This document shows, one piece after another, positions 5,901 to 12,418 of a stretch of DNA of 12,418 nt (position 1 is the first letter of the stretch; each line of letters opens with the position of its first letter). A model generated the notes under the pieces. The model worked only from the letters and a program-made list of their open reading frames with translations, was not told where the DNA came from and did no database searches. The DNA lies in assembly GCA_036310525.1 (NCBI GenBank), contig JAXJRQ010000081.1, positions 1 through 12,418 on the forward strand, read 5' to 3'. The position numbers were made by a program, and so were the translations under genes. Source of the DNA: UBA4716 sp036310525 (GTDB lineage: Bacteria; Bacillota; Clostridia; UBA1381).

Positions 5901-7094
5901 ATGGCAAAATCGGTTTACATGGATAACAATGCAACAACGGCAACGAAGCCTGAAGTAGTTGAAGCAATGCTTCCGTACTACACGCAGGTTTGGGGAAATG
6001 CATCATCAAAGTTCTATCAGACCGGTATAGATGCAATCACTGCGTTGGATAAAATGCGTACATCGGTTGCGGAGCGTATAGGTGCCGCAAAGCCGAATGA
6101 AATATATTTTACGGGCTCAGGCTGTGAAGCTGATAACTGGGCAATCAAGGGATTTGCTTTTGCAAATAAAGACAAGGGAAATCATATTATAACAAGCTCA
6201 ATTGAGCATCATGCAATACTTAATACATGCGCCTATCTTGAAAAACATGGATTTGAGGTAACATATCTTCCTGTTGACAGTGAGGGAAGAGTAACGCCAC
6301 AGCAGGTTGAGGCGGCGATTACGGAGAATACCATACTTATAAGTATAATGACGGCAAATAATGAGATAGGCACAATTGAGCCTATAAAGGAAATTGCCGA
6401 GGTTGCAAAAAATCATAAAATTATATTCCATACGGATGCAGTTCAGGCGGTAGGACATATGCCGATAAATGTGCGTGAGCTTGGTGTGGATATGATGTCG
6501 GTTTCGGCGCATAAATTCCATGGCCCGAAGGGTTCGGGAATGCTTTATATAAGAAATGGTGTCAAGATTGATAATCTTATTCATGGCGGCGGACAGGAAA
6601 GAGGCAAACGTGCCGCAACGGAAAATCTTGCGGGTATTGCAGGACTTTGCAAAGCGCTTGAAATTGCAACGGATAATCTTGATGAAAACGTTAAGTTGAT
6701 GACACAAAAACGTGACAGACTGATAAAAGGCATTAAAGAAAATATTCCGTATTGTTATTTAAACGGTCCTGAGAATGAGAACAGATTATGCAACAATGTT
6801 AATTTCTCGTTCAGATACGTTGAGGGTGAATCAATACTTATGATGCTCAATATGTACGGTGTTGCCGCATCGAGCGGAAGTGCATGTGCATCGGGTTCGC
6901 TTGATCCGTCACATGTTCTTCTTGCAATAGGACTTCCGGCAGGTGTTGCTCATGGCTCATTGAGACTAAGCCTTAGTGAAGATACGACAGATGAAGAGGT
7001 TGATTACGTAATAGAAGTATTACCGGGCATTATTCAGAGATTAAGAGATATGTCACCTTTATATGAAGAGGTTTTGAGAGGAGAGAAACAGTAA
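5901..7094 (+). CDS. nifS: Cysteine desulfurase, NifS/IscS type
   Basis: A cytosolic PLP enzyme that takes sulfur from L-cysteine and hands it to the adjacent scaffold protein for Fe-S cluster assembly. The 397-residue length is normal. The N-terminus VYMDNNATT is typical, followed by SSIEHHAIL with His103 over the PLP ring, HTDAVQAVGH with Asp179 and Gln182, SVSAHKFHGPKGSG with PLP-binding Lys205, GGGQERGKRAATEN near 229-241, and SSGSACASGSLDPSHVL with the sulfur-carrying Cys329. AGGAG at 5888-5892 lies 8 nt before the ATG. The stop overlaps the scaffold gene's ATG (TAATG), which couples their translation. The pairing with a scaffold gene and no SufBCD genes in view supports an ISC/NIF-type housekeeping cluster system. 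Confidence 0.95.
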   Translation: MAKSVYMDNNATTATKPEVVEAMLPYYTQVWGNASSKFYQTGIDAITALDKMRTSVAERIGAAKPNEIYFTGSGCEADNWAIKGFAFANKDKGNHIITSSIEHHAILNTCAYLEKHGFEVTYLPVDSEGRVTPQQVEAAITENTILISIMTANNEIGTIEPIKEIAEVAKNHKIIFHTDAVQAVGHMPINVRELGVDMMSVSAHKFHGPKGSGMLYIRNGVKIDNLIHGGGQERGKRAATENLAGIAGLCKALEIATDNLDENVKLMTQKRDRLIKGIKENIPYCYLNGPENENRLCNNVNFSFRYVEGESILMMLNMYGVAASSGSACASGSLDPSHVLLAIGLPAGVAHGSLRLSLSEDTTDEEVDYVIEVLPGIIQRLRDMSPLYEEVLRGEKQ

Positions 7095-7525
7095 TGTATA
7101 GTGAAAAGGTTATGGACCATTTCGCAAATCCGCGAAATGTAGGCGAAATAGAAAATGCAAACGCAGTGGGCGAGGTTGGTAACGAAGTCTGCGGCGATAT
7201 TATGAAAATCTATATGGATATTCAGGATAACGTTATAAAAGACGTTAAGTTTAAAACCTTCGGTTGCGGTGCTGCTATAGCAACAAGCTCAATGGCAACT
7301 GAAATGGTAAAAGGTAAAACTGTTGAAGAAGCGCTTGAGGTTACAAATAAGGCTGTAATGGATGCGCTTGACGGACTTCCGCCTGAAAAAGTGCATTGCT
7401 CGGTGCTTGCGGAACAGGCAATTCAGGCAGCGCTTATTGATTACAGTAAGAAAACAGGCGTAGAGCTTAATACAAATGCGAAATGTGATTTCAACTGCGC
7501 TCATTGCCATAAGGAACATAAATAA
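7094..7525 (+). CDS. nifU: Fe-S cluster assembly scaffold IscU/NifU (N-domain type) with Cys/His-rich tail
   Basis: A scaffold on which NifS-derived sulfur and iron form [2Fe-2S] or [4Fe-4S] clusters. The IscU-like domain spans about residues 1-125. It opens YSEKVMDHFANPRNVGEIE, and the three ligand cysteines are present: Cys33 in GNEVCGD (with Asp35), Cys58 in FGCGAAIA and Cys102 in HCSVLAEQAI. Length is 143 residues, so the C-terminal Nfu domain of full NifU is absent. Residues 131-143 form a tail, CDFNCAHCHKEHK, with three extra cysteines (131, 135, 138) in CxxxCxxC spacing and three histidines, which could bind an additional metal or cluster. Naming as nifU or iscU is a matter of convention. 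The gene overlaps nifS by one base and is followed by a terminator. Confidence 0.93.
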   Translation: MYSEKVMDHFANPRNVGEIENANAVGEVGNEVCGDIMKIYMDIQDNVIKDVKFKTFGCGAAIATSSMATEMVKGKTVEEALEVTNKAVMDALDGLPPEKVHCSVLAEQAIQAALIDYSKKTGVELNTNAKCDFNCAHCHKEHK

Positions 7526-7530
7526 TATGG

Positions 7531-7568
7531 ACAGAGAATCTGACTTGTACATCAGATTCTCTGTTTTT
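7531..7568 (+). terminator. Rho-independent terminator after nifU
   Basis: A perfect 13-bp stem (ACAGAGAATCTGA at 7531-7543 with TCAGATTCTCTGT at 7552-7564), an 8-nt loop and a run of five T (7564-7568). It starts 5 bp after the nifU stop. Confidence 0.9.
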
Positions 7569-7571
7569 GCT

Positions 7572-7599
7572 TTATAAACACAATATATTGTGTTTATAA
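7572..7599. repeat. 28-bp perfect palindrome downstream of nifU
   Basis: Arms TTATAAACACAAT (7572-7584) and ATTGTGTTTATAA (7587-7599) are exact reverse complements around a central AT, so all 28 bases form one palindrome with no loop. It lies 3 bp after the nifU terminator and 44 bp upstream of the fapR -35 box. It could be a protein-binding site or a back-up/reverse-strand hairpin. The lack of a loop and of a T tract argues against a plain terminator. Confidence 0.6.
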
Positions 7600-7643
7600 C
7601 TTTTCGGGAATATTACAAACAAATTACAAATAGAGAAAAACTA

Positions 7644-7672
7644 TTGCAATATACGGTACCTTAGTATATAAT
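7644..7672 (+). promoter_or_regulatory. Sigma-A promoter of the fapR-plsX-fab operon
   Basis: -35 TTGCAA (7644-7649), a 17-bp spacer and a perfect -10 TATAAT (7667-7672). The predicted start is near 7679, directly before the FapR operator. Confidence 0.85.
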
Positions 7673-7682
7673 AACCTCAAAT

Positions 7683-7699
7683 TTAGTACCAGCTACTAA
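7683..7699. promoter_or_regulatory. FapR operator
   Basis: TTAGTACCAGCTACTAA has perfect 6-bp arms (TTAGTA/TACTAA) and agrees with the known FapR box described in Bacillus (TTAGTACCTGNTACTAA-like). It lies just after the predicted transcription start and before fapR itself, the expected place for autorepression. Malonyl-CoA binding to FapR should release it and raise expression of the whole fab operon. Confidence 0.92.
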
Positions 7700-7720
7700 T
7701 AATTGTTAATAATTTTGTCG

Positions 7721-7727
7721 AAAGGAG
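7721..7727 (+). promoter_or_regulatory. Ribosome binding site that fixes the fapR start
   Basis: AAAGGAG lies 8 nt before the GTG at 7736. The other in-frame candidate, TTG at 7703, has no ribosome site and sits 4 bp after the FapR operator. Confidence 0.8.
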
Positions 7728-7735
7728 CGGAAATA

Positions 7736-8278
7736 GTGGAGAAATTAAAGAAAAAGGAACGTCATGCGTTGCTGGTGGAAAAAATAAATAAAAATCCGTT
7801 TCTGAAAGATGAAGATTTGGCAAAAGAATGTCATGTTAGCGTATCAACAATCAGATTTGACCGTGCCGAGCTTGGGATTGCTGAATATCGTGAAAGAGTG
7901 AAGGCTGCGGCTGAAACAGGTATAGGTAACAGTACAAACGAGGGTGAATTACTTGACCTTAATCCGTTGCACAATGGCATTGCTGTTTTTGAAACAGACC
8001 AGAGTATGGTTTTTGAGGATTCGGATATTGTCAGAAGTCAGTGTATTTATGCGGTCGCTGAAAATCTTGCGGTACATGTTATAAATGCAAAAGCTGTTCT
8101 GGTAAAGGTTGCAAATGTGAAATATATACGTGAGGTGCATTCGGGAGAAAGATTGATTGCGAAATCAGAAGTGATACGTGTAAAGGAAAAAGAATTTATA
8201 GTACATGTTTTCATAAAATCAAATCTTACAGAGGTGTTCAGAGGTAAATTCAGCCTTATGATACCCGACGAGAAATAA
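7736..8278 (+). CDS. fapR: FapR, malonyl-CoA-responsive repressor of fatty acid synthesis
   Basis: FapR represses fatty acid and phospholipid genes and is released from DNA by malonyl-CoA. The 180-residue length fits the family. The N-terminal part (KKKERHALLVEKINKNPFLKDEDLAKECHVSVSTIRFDRAEL region, about residues 5-46) is the helix-turn-helix, with VSVSTIRFDR as the recognition segment. An amphipathic linker follows (YRERVKAAAE), and from about residue 70 comes the hotdog-fold effector domain with NSLAV-like ENLAVHVINAKA and KYIREVHSGERLIAKSEVI. The GTG start is chosen because AAAGGAG is 8 nt upstream and the family N-terminus matches there. The gene heads the fab operon and is preceded by its own operator, so it regulates itself and the genes that follow. 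A GGAGG 12 bp before the plsX start shows tight spacing. Confidence 0.93.
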   Translation: MEKLKKKERHALLVEKINKNPFLKDEDLAKECHVSVSTIRFDRAELGIAEYRERVKAAAETGIGNSTNEGELLDLNPLHNGIAVFETDQSMVFEDSDIVRSQCIYAVAENLAVHVINAKAVLVKVANVKYIREVHSGERLIAKSEVIRVKEKEFIVHVFIKSNLTEVFRGKFSLMIPDEK

Positions 8279-8290
8279 TGGAGGAAAAGT

Positions 8291-9292
8291 GTGAAAATTA
8301 TAATTGATGCAATGGGCGGTGACCATGCGCCGCAGGTACCGGTTGAAGCGAGTGTGAAAGCCGTAAAAGAGCTTGGGGTTGATGTTGTTCTTGTGGGGAA
8401 AGAGGAAGTTATAAAAGAAGAACTTTCTAAATATGAGTATCCGCAAAGCAAGGTGGAAATCGTTCATGCAGATGAAGTTATTACAAATTACGAAGAGCCT
8501 GCAAAGGCTGTAAGAAGTAAGAAAAATTCTTCCATAGTAATTGGCGCAAATCTTTTGAAAGACGATAAAGGCGATGCGTTTTTATCAATGGGAAGTACAG
8601 GCGCAGTTCTTTCGGCGGGACTATTGATTGTAGGAAGAATAAAAGGAGTTTTAAGACCTGCAATAGCAACGCTTCTTCCGACTGCTAAAGGTCCTAAGAT
8701 GTTGATTGATGCCGGTGCAAACACAAATTGCAAAAGTGAAAATCTTGTACAGTTTGCGATTATGGGAAGTGTTTATATGCATAACGTACTCGGCATTAAT
8801 AATCCTACTGTAGGTTTGATTTCAAACGGCGAAGAAGAAGGTAAAGGAAATGACCTTACAAAATCCACGTTTTTACAGTTAAAGAATGCCCCCGTGAACT
8901 TTATTGGTAATATCGAGGGTCGGGATGTGATGGAAGGCAATGCAGACGTAATGACCTGCGACGGTTTTGTGGGGAATGTTATTTTAAAAACGGTTGAAGG
9001 TATGGGGCATGTTGTCGGTTCCATGGTAAAGGGAATGTTCAAAAAGAGCATATTTACAAAAATCGGAGCATTGTTTGTTTATAAAGGCATAAATGATTTC
9101 AAAAAAGCAATGGATTACAGAGAATATGGCGGCGCACCGCTTCTCGGAACGAGAAAGCCCGTCATAAAAGGACATGGTTCTTCTGATGAAAAAGCGGCAT
9201 TTAATGCAATTAAGCAAGCAGAAAAGTTTGTGAGTACAAAGGTTATAGAAAATATAGCCTCAAAATTAACAGAGTTGGAGGAAAATAACTAA
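8291..9292 (+). CDS. plsX: Phosphate acyltransferase PlsX
   Basis: PlsX converts acyl-ACP and phosphate to acyl-phosphate, which PlsY uses for the first acylation of glycerol-3-phosphate, so it links fatty acid synthesis to membrane lipid formation. It is a peripheral membrane or cytosolic protein. The 333-residue length is usual. Motifs include the N-terminal IIIDAMGGDHAP at 3-14, FLSMGSTGAVLSAG near 97-110, DGFVGNVILKTVEG near 224-237 and the C-terminal DYREYGGAPLLGTRKPVIKG near 276-295. The start is a GTG at 8291 with GGAGG at 8280-8284. The stop overlaps the fabH ATG (TAATG), and the fabH ribosome site GGAGG lies inside plsX. Confidence 0.95.
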   Translation: MKIIIDAMGGDHAPQVPVEASVKAVKELGVDVVLVGKEEVIKEELSKYEYPQSKVEIVHADEVITNYEEPAKAVRSKKNSSIVIGANLLKDDKGDAFLSMGSTGAVLSAGLLIVGRIKGVLRPAIATLLPTAKGPKMLIDAGANTNCKSENLVQFAIMGSVYMHNVLGINNPTVGLISNGEEEGKGNDLTKSTFLQLKNAPVNFIGNIEGRDVMEGNADVMTCDGFVGNVILKTVEGMGHVVGSMVKGMFKKSIFTKIGALFVYKGINDFKKAMDYREYGGAPLLGTRKPVIKGHGSSDEKAAFNAIKQAEKFVSTKVIENIASKLTELEENN

Positions 9293-10269
9293 TGGCATAC
9301 GCAAGAATTATCGGGTTGGGAAAATATCTTCCCGAAAAAGTATATGATAATGCTTATATGGAGAGTATTGTAGAAACAACGGATGAATGGATTTTGCGTC
9401 GTACCGGAATAGAAGAAAGACATATCAGTGAGGATAATGAATTTACAACTGATTTGTCGACAAAAGCAGCTTTGGCGGCATTGGAGAATGCGGGAATAAG
9501 TGCCGAAGAAATTGATTTGATTTTACTTGCTACAGTTACTCCTGATTATTTCACACCTTCGTGTGCATGTGTTGTTCAGAAAAATATCGGTGCAGTAAAT
9601 GCGGCGGCAATTGATTTTAACACAGCTTGCTCAGGCTTTGTTACAGGTATTATGATGGCAAAACAGTTTATTGAAAACGGAGCGTATAAGAATATTCTTA
9701 TTATAGCGGCAGATGTTCTTTCAAAGGCAACTGACTATAAAGACAGAGCAACATGCGTTTTATTCGGAGATGCGGCAGGTGCGGCAGTAATTTCTGCATC
9801 AGATGAGCCGGGAGTAATAGAGGTTGAAATAGGTGCTGACGGTACAGGCGGTGATACACTTACAATGCTCGCATTCAAAGAGGACAGTGAAGAAGTTGAA
9901 AAGCGTGTAAGCGGAAGAAAAGAATCAATCTGGATGGCAGGACAGTCTGTTATGAAATTTGCGGTAAAGGCAATGGCAGATTCTTCGCAGAGAGTGATTG
10001 AAAAAGCCGGACTTACATGGGATGATATAGAGCTTGTAGTACCGCATCAGGCAAACTACAGAATAGTTGACAGCGCAATTAAACGCATGGGTATAACAGA
10101 AGACAAGATTTTCCTTACACTTAATAAGTACGGAAATACCTCGGCGTCATGTATTCCCGTTGCACTATGCGAAGCAGTGGAATGCGGACGTGTAAAAAAG
10201 GGTGACAACGTAGTGCTTGTAGGCTTTGGCGGAGGACTAACCTACGGCGCAACAGTTATTAAGCTGTAA
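9292..10269 (+). CDS. fabH: 3-oxoacyl-ACP synthase III
   Basis: FabH condenses acetyl-CoA (or a branched or short acyl-CoA) with malonyl-ACP to start each chain. The 325-residue protein carries the full Cys-His-Asn triad: Cys113 in FNTACSGF, His252 in VPHQANYRI and Asn282 in KYGNTSAS. The N-terminal RIIGLGKYLPEKVYDN and TDEWILRRTGI are standard. Whether it prefers straight or branched primers cannot be told from this. Translation is coupled to plsX by the one-base overlap; the next gene follows after 23 bp. Confidence 0.96.
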   Translation: MAYARIIGLGKYLPEKVYDNAYMESIVETTDEWILRRTGIEERHISEDNEFTTDLSTKAALAALENAGISAEEIDLILLATVTPDYFTPSCACVVQKNIGAVNAAAIDFNTACSGFVTGIMMAKQFIENGAYKNILIIAADVLSKATDYKDRATCVLFGDAAGAAVISASDEPGVIEVEIGADGTGGDTLTMLAFKEDSEEVEKRVSGRKESIWMAGQSVMKFAVKAMADSSQRVIEKAGLTWDDIELVVPHQANYRIVDSAIKRMGITEDKIFLTLNKYGNTSASCIPVALCEAVECGRVKKGDNVVLVGFGGGLTYGATVIKL

Positions 10270-10292
10270 CGGATTATTCGGAGGATTTTATT

Positions 10293-11231
10293 ATGAAATC
10301 AAGACTATGCGAACTATTGGGAATTGAGTATCCTATTATTCAGGGCGGTATGGCATGGGTTGCTACGGCAGAGCTTGCGGCAGCTGTTTCAAACGGCGGC
10401 GGTCTGGGGCTTATTGCAGCCGGTGGCGCACCTGCTGATGTTGTAAGAGAACAGATAAGAAAATGCAGAACACTTACCGACAAGCCTTTTGGTGTGAATG
10501 TAATGCTTATGTCACCTTTTGCGGAAGAAGTCATGCAGATGATTATAGAGGAAAAACCGGCTGTTGTTGCAACGGGTGCAGGTAATCCTGCAAAGTATAT
10601 TCCGCTTCTTAAAGAAGCAGGTATAAAGGTTATGCCGGTTGTTCCGAGTGTTGCGCTCGCAGCAAGAATGGAAAAATCGGGCGCTGATGCTGTGATTGCG
10701 GAAGGTACGGAAGCAGGCGGGCACATTGGTGAGTTGACAACAATGGTACTTATTCCGCAGATAGTTGATGCAGTAAGTGTTCCGGTTGTTGCGGCGGGTG
10801 GATTTGCTGATAAGCGTGGTACTATGGCGGCATTTTCACTTGGTGCTGACGGTATTCAGGTAGGAACAAGATTTATTTGCTCCGATGAATGTATCGCTCA
10901 TGAAAATTATAAACAGGCTGTTATTAAGGCGAAGGACAGAGATGCAGTTGTAACCGGCAGAAGCACGGGTGCTCCTGTAAGAGCTTTAAAAAATAAGCTT
11001 ACTAAAGAATATGACCGCCTTGAAAAAGAAGGCGCAAGCTTTGAGGAGATTGAAAAGCTTGGCGTGGGTGGACTAAGACGTGCATTTGAGGAAGGCGATG
11101 TTGAAATGGGTTCGCTCATGGCAGGGCAGTCTGCGGCAATGGTAAAGAAAATCGAACCGTGTGCAGATATTATAAAAAGTTATTTTGAAGGTATAGAAGA
11201 TGCGATTGAAGCGATTTCTGAAGTGAAATAA
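10293..11231 (+). CDS. fabK: Enoyl-ACP reductase II (FMN-dependent FabK)
   Basis: FabK reduces the enoyl-ACP double bond in each elongation round, using FMN and NAD(P)H. It is unrelated to FabI. The 312-residue length and order of motifs match: YPIIQGGMAWVATAELAAAVSNGGGLG at 13-39, KPFGVNVML at 64-72, AEGTEAGGHIGELTTMVL at 136-153 with the family's active-site His at 144, PVVAAGGFADKRG near 163-175 and GADGIQVGTRFICSDEC near 184-200. It belongs to the nitronate-monooxygenase-like superfamily, but its place between fabH and fabD makes FabK the sound call. GGAGG at 10280-10284 gives the ATG at 10293. FabK enzymes are typically insensitive to triclosan. Confidence 0.95.
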   Translation: MKSRLCELLGIEYPIIQGGMAWVATAELAAAVSNGGGLGLIAAGGAPADVVREQIRKCRTLTDKPFGVNVMLMSPFAEEVMQMIIEEKPAVVATGAGNPAKYIPLLKEAGIKVMPVVPSVALAARMEKSGADAVIAEGTEAGGHIGELTTMVLIPQIVDAVSVPVVAAGGFADKRGTMAAFSLGADGIQVGTRFICSDECIAHENYKQAVIKAKDRDAVVTGRSTGAPVRALKNKLTKEYDRLEKEGASFEEIEKLGVGGLRRAFEEGDVEMGSLMAGQSAAMVKKIEPCADIIKSYFEGIEDAIEAISEVK

Positions 11232-11245
11232 CGGAGGTTTTTGAA

Positions 11246-12181
11246 ATGGGTAAATTAGCATTTTTGTTTTCGGGACAGGGGTCACAAGCTCCAGGGATGG
11301 GAAAAGAAATAGCGGAAAATTTTGAATGTGCAATGAAAGTGTTCGATGAAGCCAACGAAGCATTAGGCTTTGATATTAAAGATATGATATGGAATGGTGA
11401 CACAGAAACACTTATGATTACTGAAAATACGCAGCCGTGTATTGTAACCATGAGCACAGCAGTGCTAAGAGTAATGCATGAGAAAAACATTGTTCCTGAT
11501 GTTGTTGCAGGCTTAAGCCTTGGTGAATACAGCGCACATATTGCTTCGGGCTCTATTGATTTTTCCGATGCAGTAAAGCTTGTAAGAAAAAGAGGTAAGT
11601 ATATGCAGGAGGAAGTACCTGTAGGCAAGGGTGCAATGGCGGCGATTATTGCACTGTCTGCTGATGAAGTACGTGAGTGCTGCCGTGAGGCTTCGGAGTT
11701 TGGTGTTTGTACGGGTGCGAACTTCAACTGTCCCGGACAGATAGTTGTTTCAGGTGAAGTGGGTGCTGTTGAAAAGTGTTGTGAAATAGCAAAGGAAAAA
11801 GGCGCAAAGCGTGCTATGATGCTTCCTGTTTCTGCACCGTTCCATTGCGCACTTTTGATTGGTGCGGGTGAAAAGCTTGCGGCTGAGATGGAAAATATTG
11901 AAGTTAAGGAAATGCAGATTCCGCTCATTACAAATGTAACAGCTGATTATGTTAATTCAAAAGAGGATATTAAACCGCTTTTGGTTAAACAGGTTTCCAA
12001 TTCAGTTTTGTGGGAGGATACAATCCGCAAAATGATTGCTGACGGAGTTGACACATTTGTTGAAATAGGTCCGGGAAAAACTCTTTGCGGTTTTGTGAAA
12101 AAGGTTTCAAAGGACGTAAGAACATTTAATGTAGAAGATATGGCGTCGCTTAATGCAACACTTGAAGCACTTGGCGCATAA
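11246..12181 (+). CDS. fabD: Malonyl-CoA:ACP transacylase
   Basis: FabD moves malonate from CoA to ACP, supplying the extender unit for every cycle and drawing down the FapR ligand. The 311-residue protein has LFSGQGSQAPGMGKE at 7-21, the nucleophile Ser91 in GLSLGEYSAH, Arg116 in VRKRGKYMQ, His200 in VSAPFHCALL and the C-terminal FVEIGPGKTLCGFVKK. GGAGG at 11233-11237 lies 8 nt before the ATG. The stop TAA at 12179-12181 is 19 bp before the fabG start. Confidence 0.96.
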   Translation: MGKLAFLFSGQGSQAPGMGKEIAENFECAMKVFDEANEALGFDIKDMIWNGDTETLMITENTQPCIVTMSTAVLRVMHEKNIVPDVVAGLSLGEYSAHIASGSIDFSDAVKLVRKRGKYMQEEVPVGKGAMAAIIALSADEVRECCREASEFGVCTGANFNCPGQIVVSGEVGAVEKCCEIAKEKGAKRAMMLPVSAPFHCALLIGAGEKLAAEMENIEVKEMQIPLITNVTADYVNSKEDIKPLLVKQVSNSVLWEDTIRKMIADGVDTFVEIGPGKTLCGFVKKVSKDVRTFNVEDMASLNATLEALGA

Positions 12182-12200
12182 TGGGAAAGGATTTGATAAA

Positions 12201-12418
12201 ATGAAGCTTCTCGAAGGAAGAAATGCTGTTATAACCGGCAGTGGAAGAGGAATAGGAAAAGCAATAGCATTGAAACTTGCAAGTCTTGGTGCAAATGTAG
12301 TAATTAACGATATTCCGCAATCGGAATATGCTGATGAAACATGCGAAGAAATAAAAGCCACGGGCGTAAAGTCGATGGTGATAAAAGGCGATGTAAGAAA
12401 TATAGATGACGTAAAAAA
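12201..12418 (+). CDS. fabG: 3-oxoacyl-ACP reductase FabG (cut by window end)
   Basis: An SDR-family reductase that reduces 3-oxoacyl-ACP in the cytosol. The first 72 of roughly 245 residues are present. The N-terminal cofactor motif is clear: LLEGRNAVITGSGRGIGKAIALKLA, with TGSGRGIG at 12-19. GDV at 63-65 follows the third beta strand. The residue after the second beta strand is Asp37 (VVINDIP), an arrangement often linked to NADH preference in SDR enzymes, whereas many FabG proteins have a neutral or basic residue there and use NADPH. The catalytic Ser-Tyr-Lys lies beyond the window. GGGAAAGGA at 12183-12191 serves as ribosome site. Position after fabD supports FabG over other SDR reductases. 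Confidence 0.88.
   Translation, partial: MKLLEGRNAVITGSGRGIGKAIALKLASLGANVVINDIPQSEYADETCEEIKATGVKSMVIKGDVRNIDDVK

Noticed and set aside
6198..6707. 169-codon open frame on the minus strand inside nifS
   Set aside because: It is antisense to a highly conserved gene, has no ribosome site or recognisable family, and its composition is what a shadow of nifS would give.
7654..7670. A second FapR box over the -10 region (CGGTACCTTAGTATA)
   Set aside because: Only the left half (GTACCT) resembles the box; the right half does not match, so it is at most a degenerate half-site.
7703..7735. Upstream TTG extending fapR by 11 codons
   Set aside because: It has no ribosome site and lies right after the FapR operator; GTG at 7736 has AAAGGAG at the right distance.
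11170..11928. 252-codon open frame on the minus strand inside fabD
   Set aside because: It lies opposite fabD and the fabK end, is rich in Ser/Ile/Phe as expected from the complement of this codon usage, and matches no family I know.

Overview
The window looks like chromosomal core sequence from an AT-rich, low-GC Gram-positive anaerobe of the class Clostridia. An Oscillospirales/Ruminococcaceae-type organism is my guess from gene content and protein flavour, not a proven placement. Pointers are consensus sigma-A promoters (TTGACA-17-TATAAT), strong GGAGG ribosome sites, FapR control of a fab operon, FabK as enoyl-ACP reductase, a NifS/IscU pair, FeoB with its small Cys-rich partner, and a GerMN-domain lipoprotein.

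Layout. 86-1792: C-terminal membrane part of FeoB (ferrous iron uptake) and the FeoB-associated Cys-rich membrane protein, closed by a terminator. FeoB lacks its GTPase domain here: its frame is stopped at 83-85 and the first ~85-110 bases do not look like FeoB. 1852-3133: a promoter driving mtnN-luxS, overlapping by 4 nt, which detoxify S-adenosylhomocysteine and make the AI-2 precursor. They end at a 19-bp stem shared with the convergent low-molecular-weight protein phosphatase gene (3134-3592, minus). 3678-4563: a TSCPD-domain small protein, a terminator-like hairpin, and directly after it a GerMN lipoprotein gene whose 3' end overlaps convergent tmcAL (4553-5707, minus; tRNA-Met acetyl-cytidine). 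5811-7568: a promoter with a palindromic operator-like site, then nifS and an iscU/nifU scaffold gene (TAATG coupling), closed by a terminator. 7572-7599: an unexplained 28-bp perfect palindrome. 7644-12418: a promoter with a textbook FapR operator, then fapR-plsX-fabH-fabK-fabD-fabG (fabG cut by the window end), all on the plus strand with tight spacing: the type II fatty-acid synthesis operon under malonyl-CoA-sensing repression.

How the parts connect. FapR senses malonyl-CoA. FabD turns malonyl-CoA into malonyl-ACP, FabH starts chains, FabG and FabK carry out the two reductions, and PlsX passes finished acyl chains to phospholipid synthesis. NifS/IscU supply Fe-S clusters and FeoB supplies iron. 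MtnN/LuxS clear SAM-derived by-products. I see no phage genes, CRISPR array, rRNA or tRNA, and no complete insertion sequence. I found no clearly new biological system. The most notable points are the disrupted FeoB 5' end, two unexplained palindromes, the Cys/His tail of the scaffold protein, and the hairpin lying directly against the GerMN gene's ribosome site.
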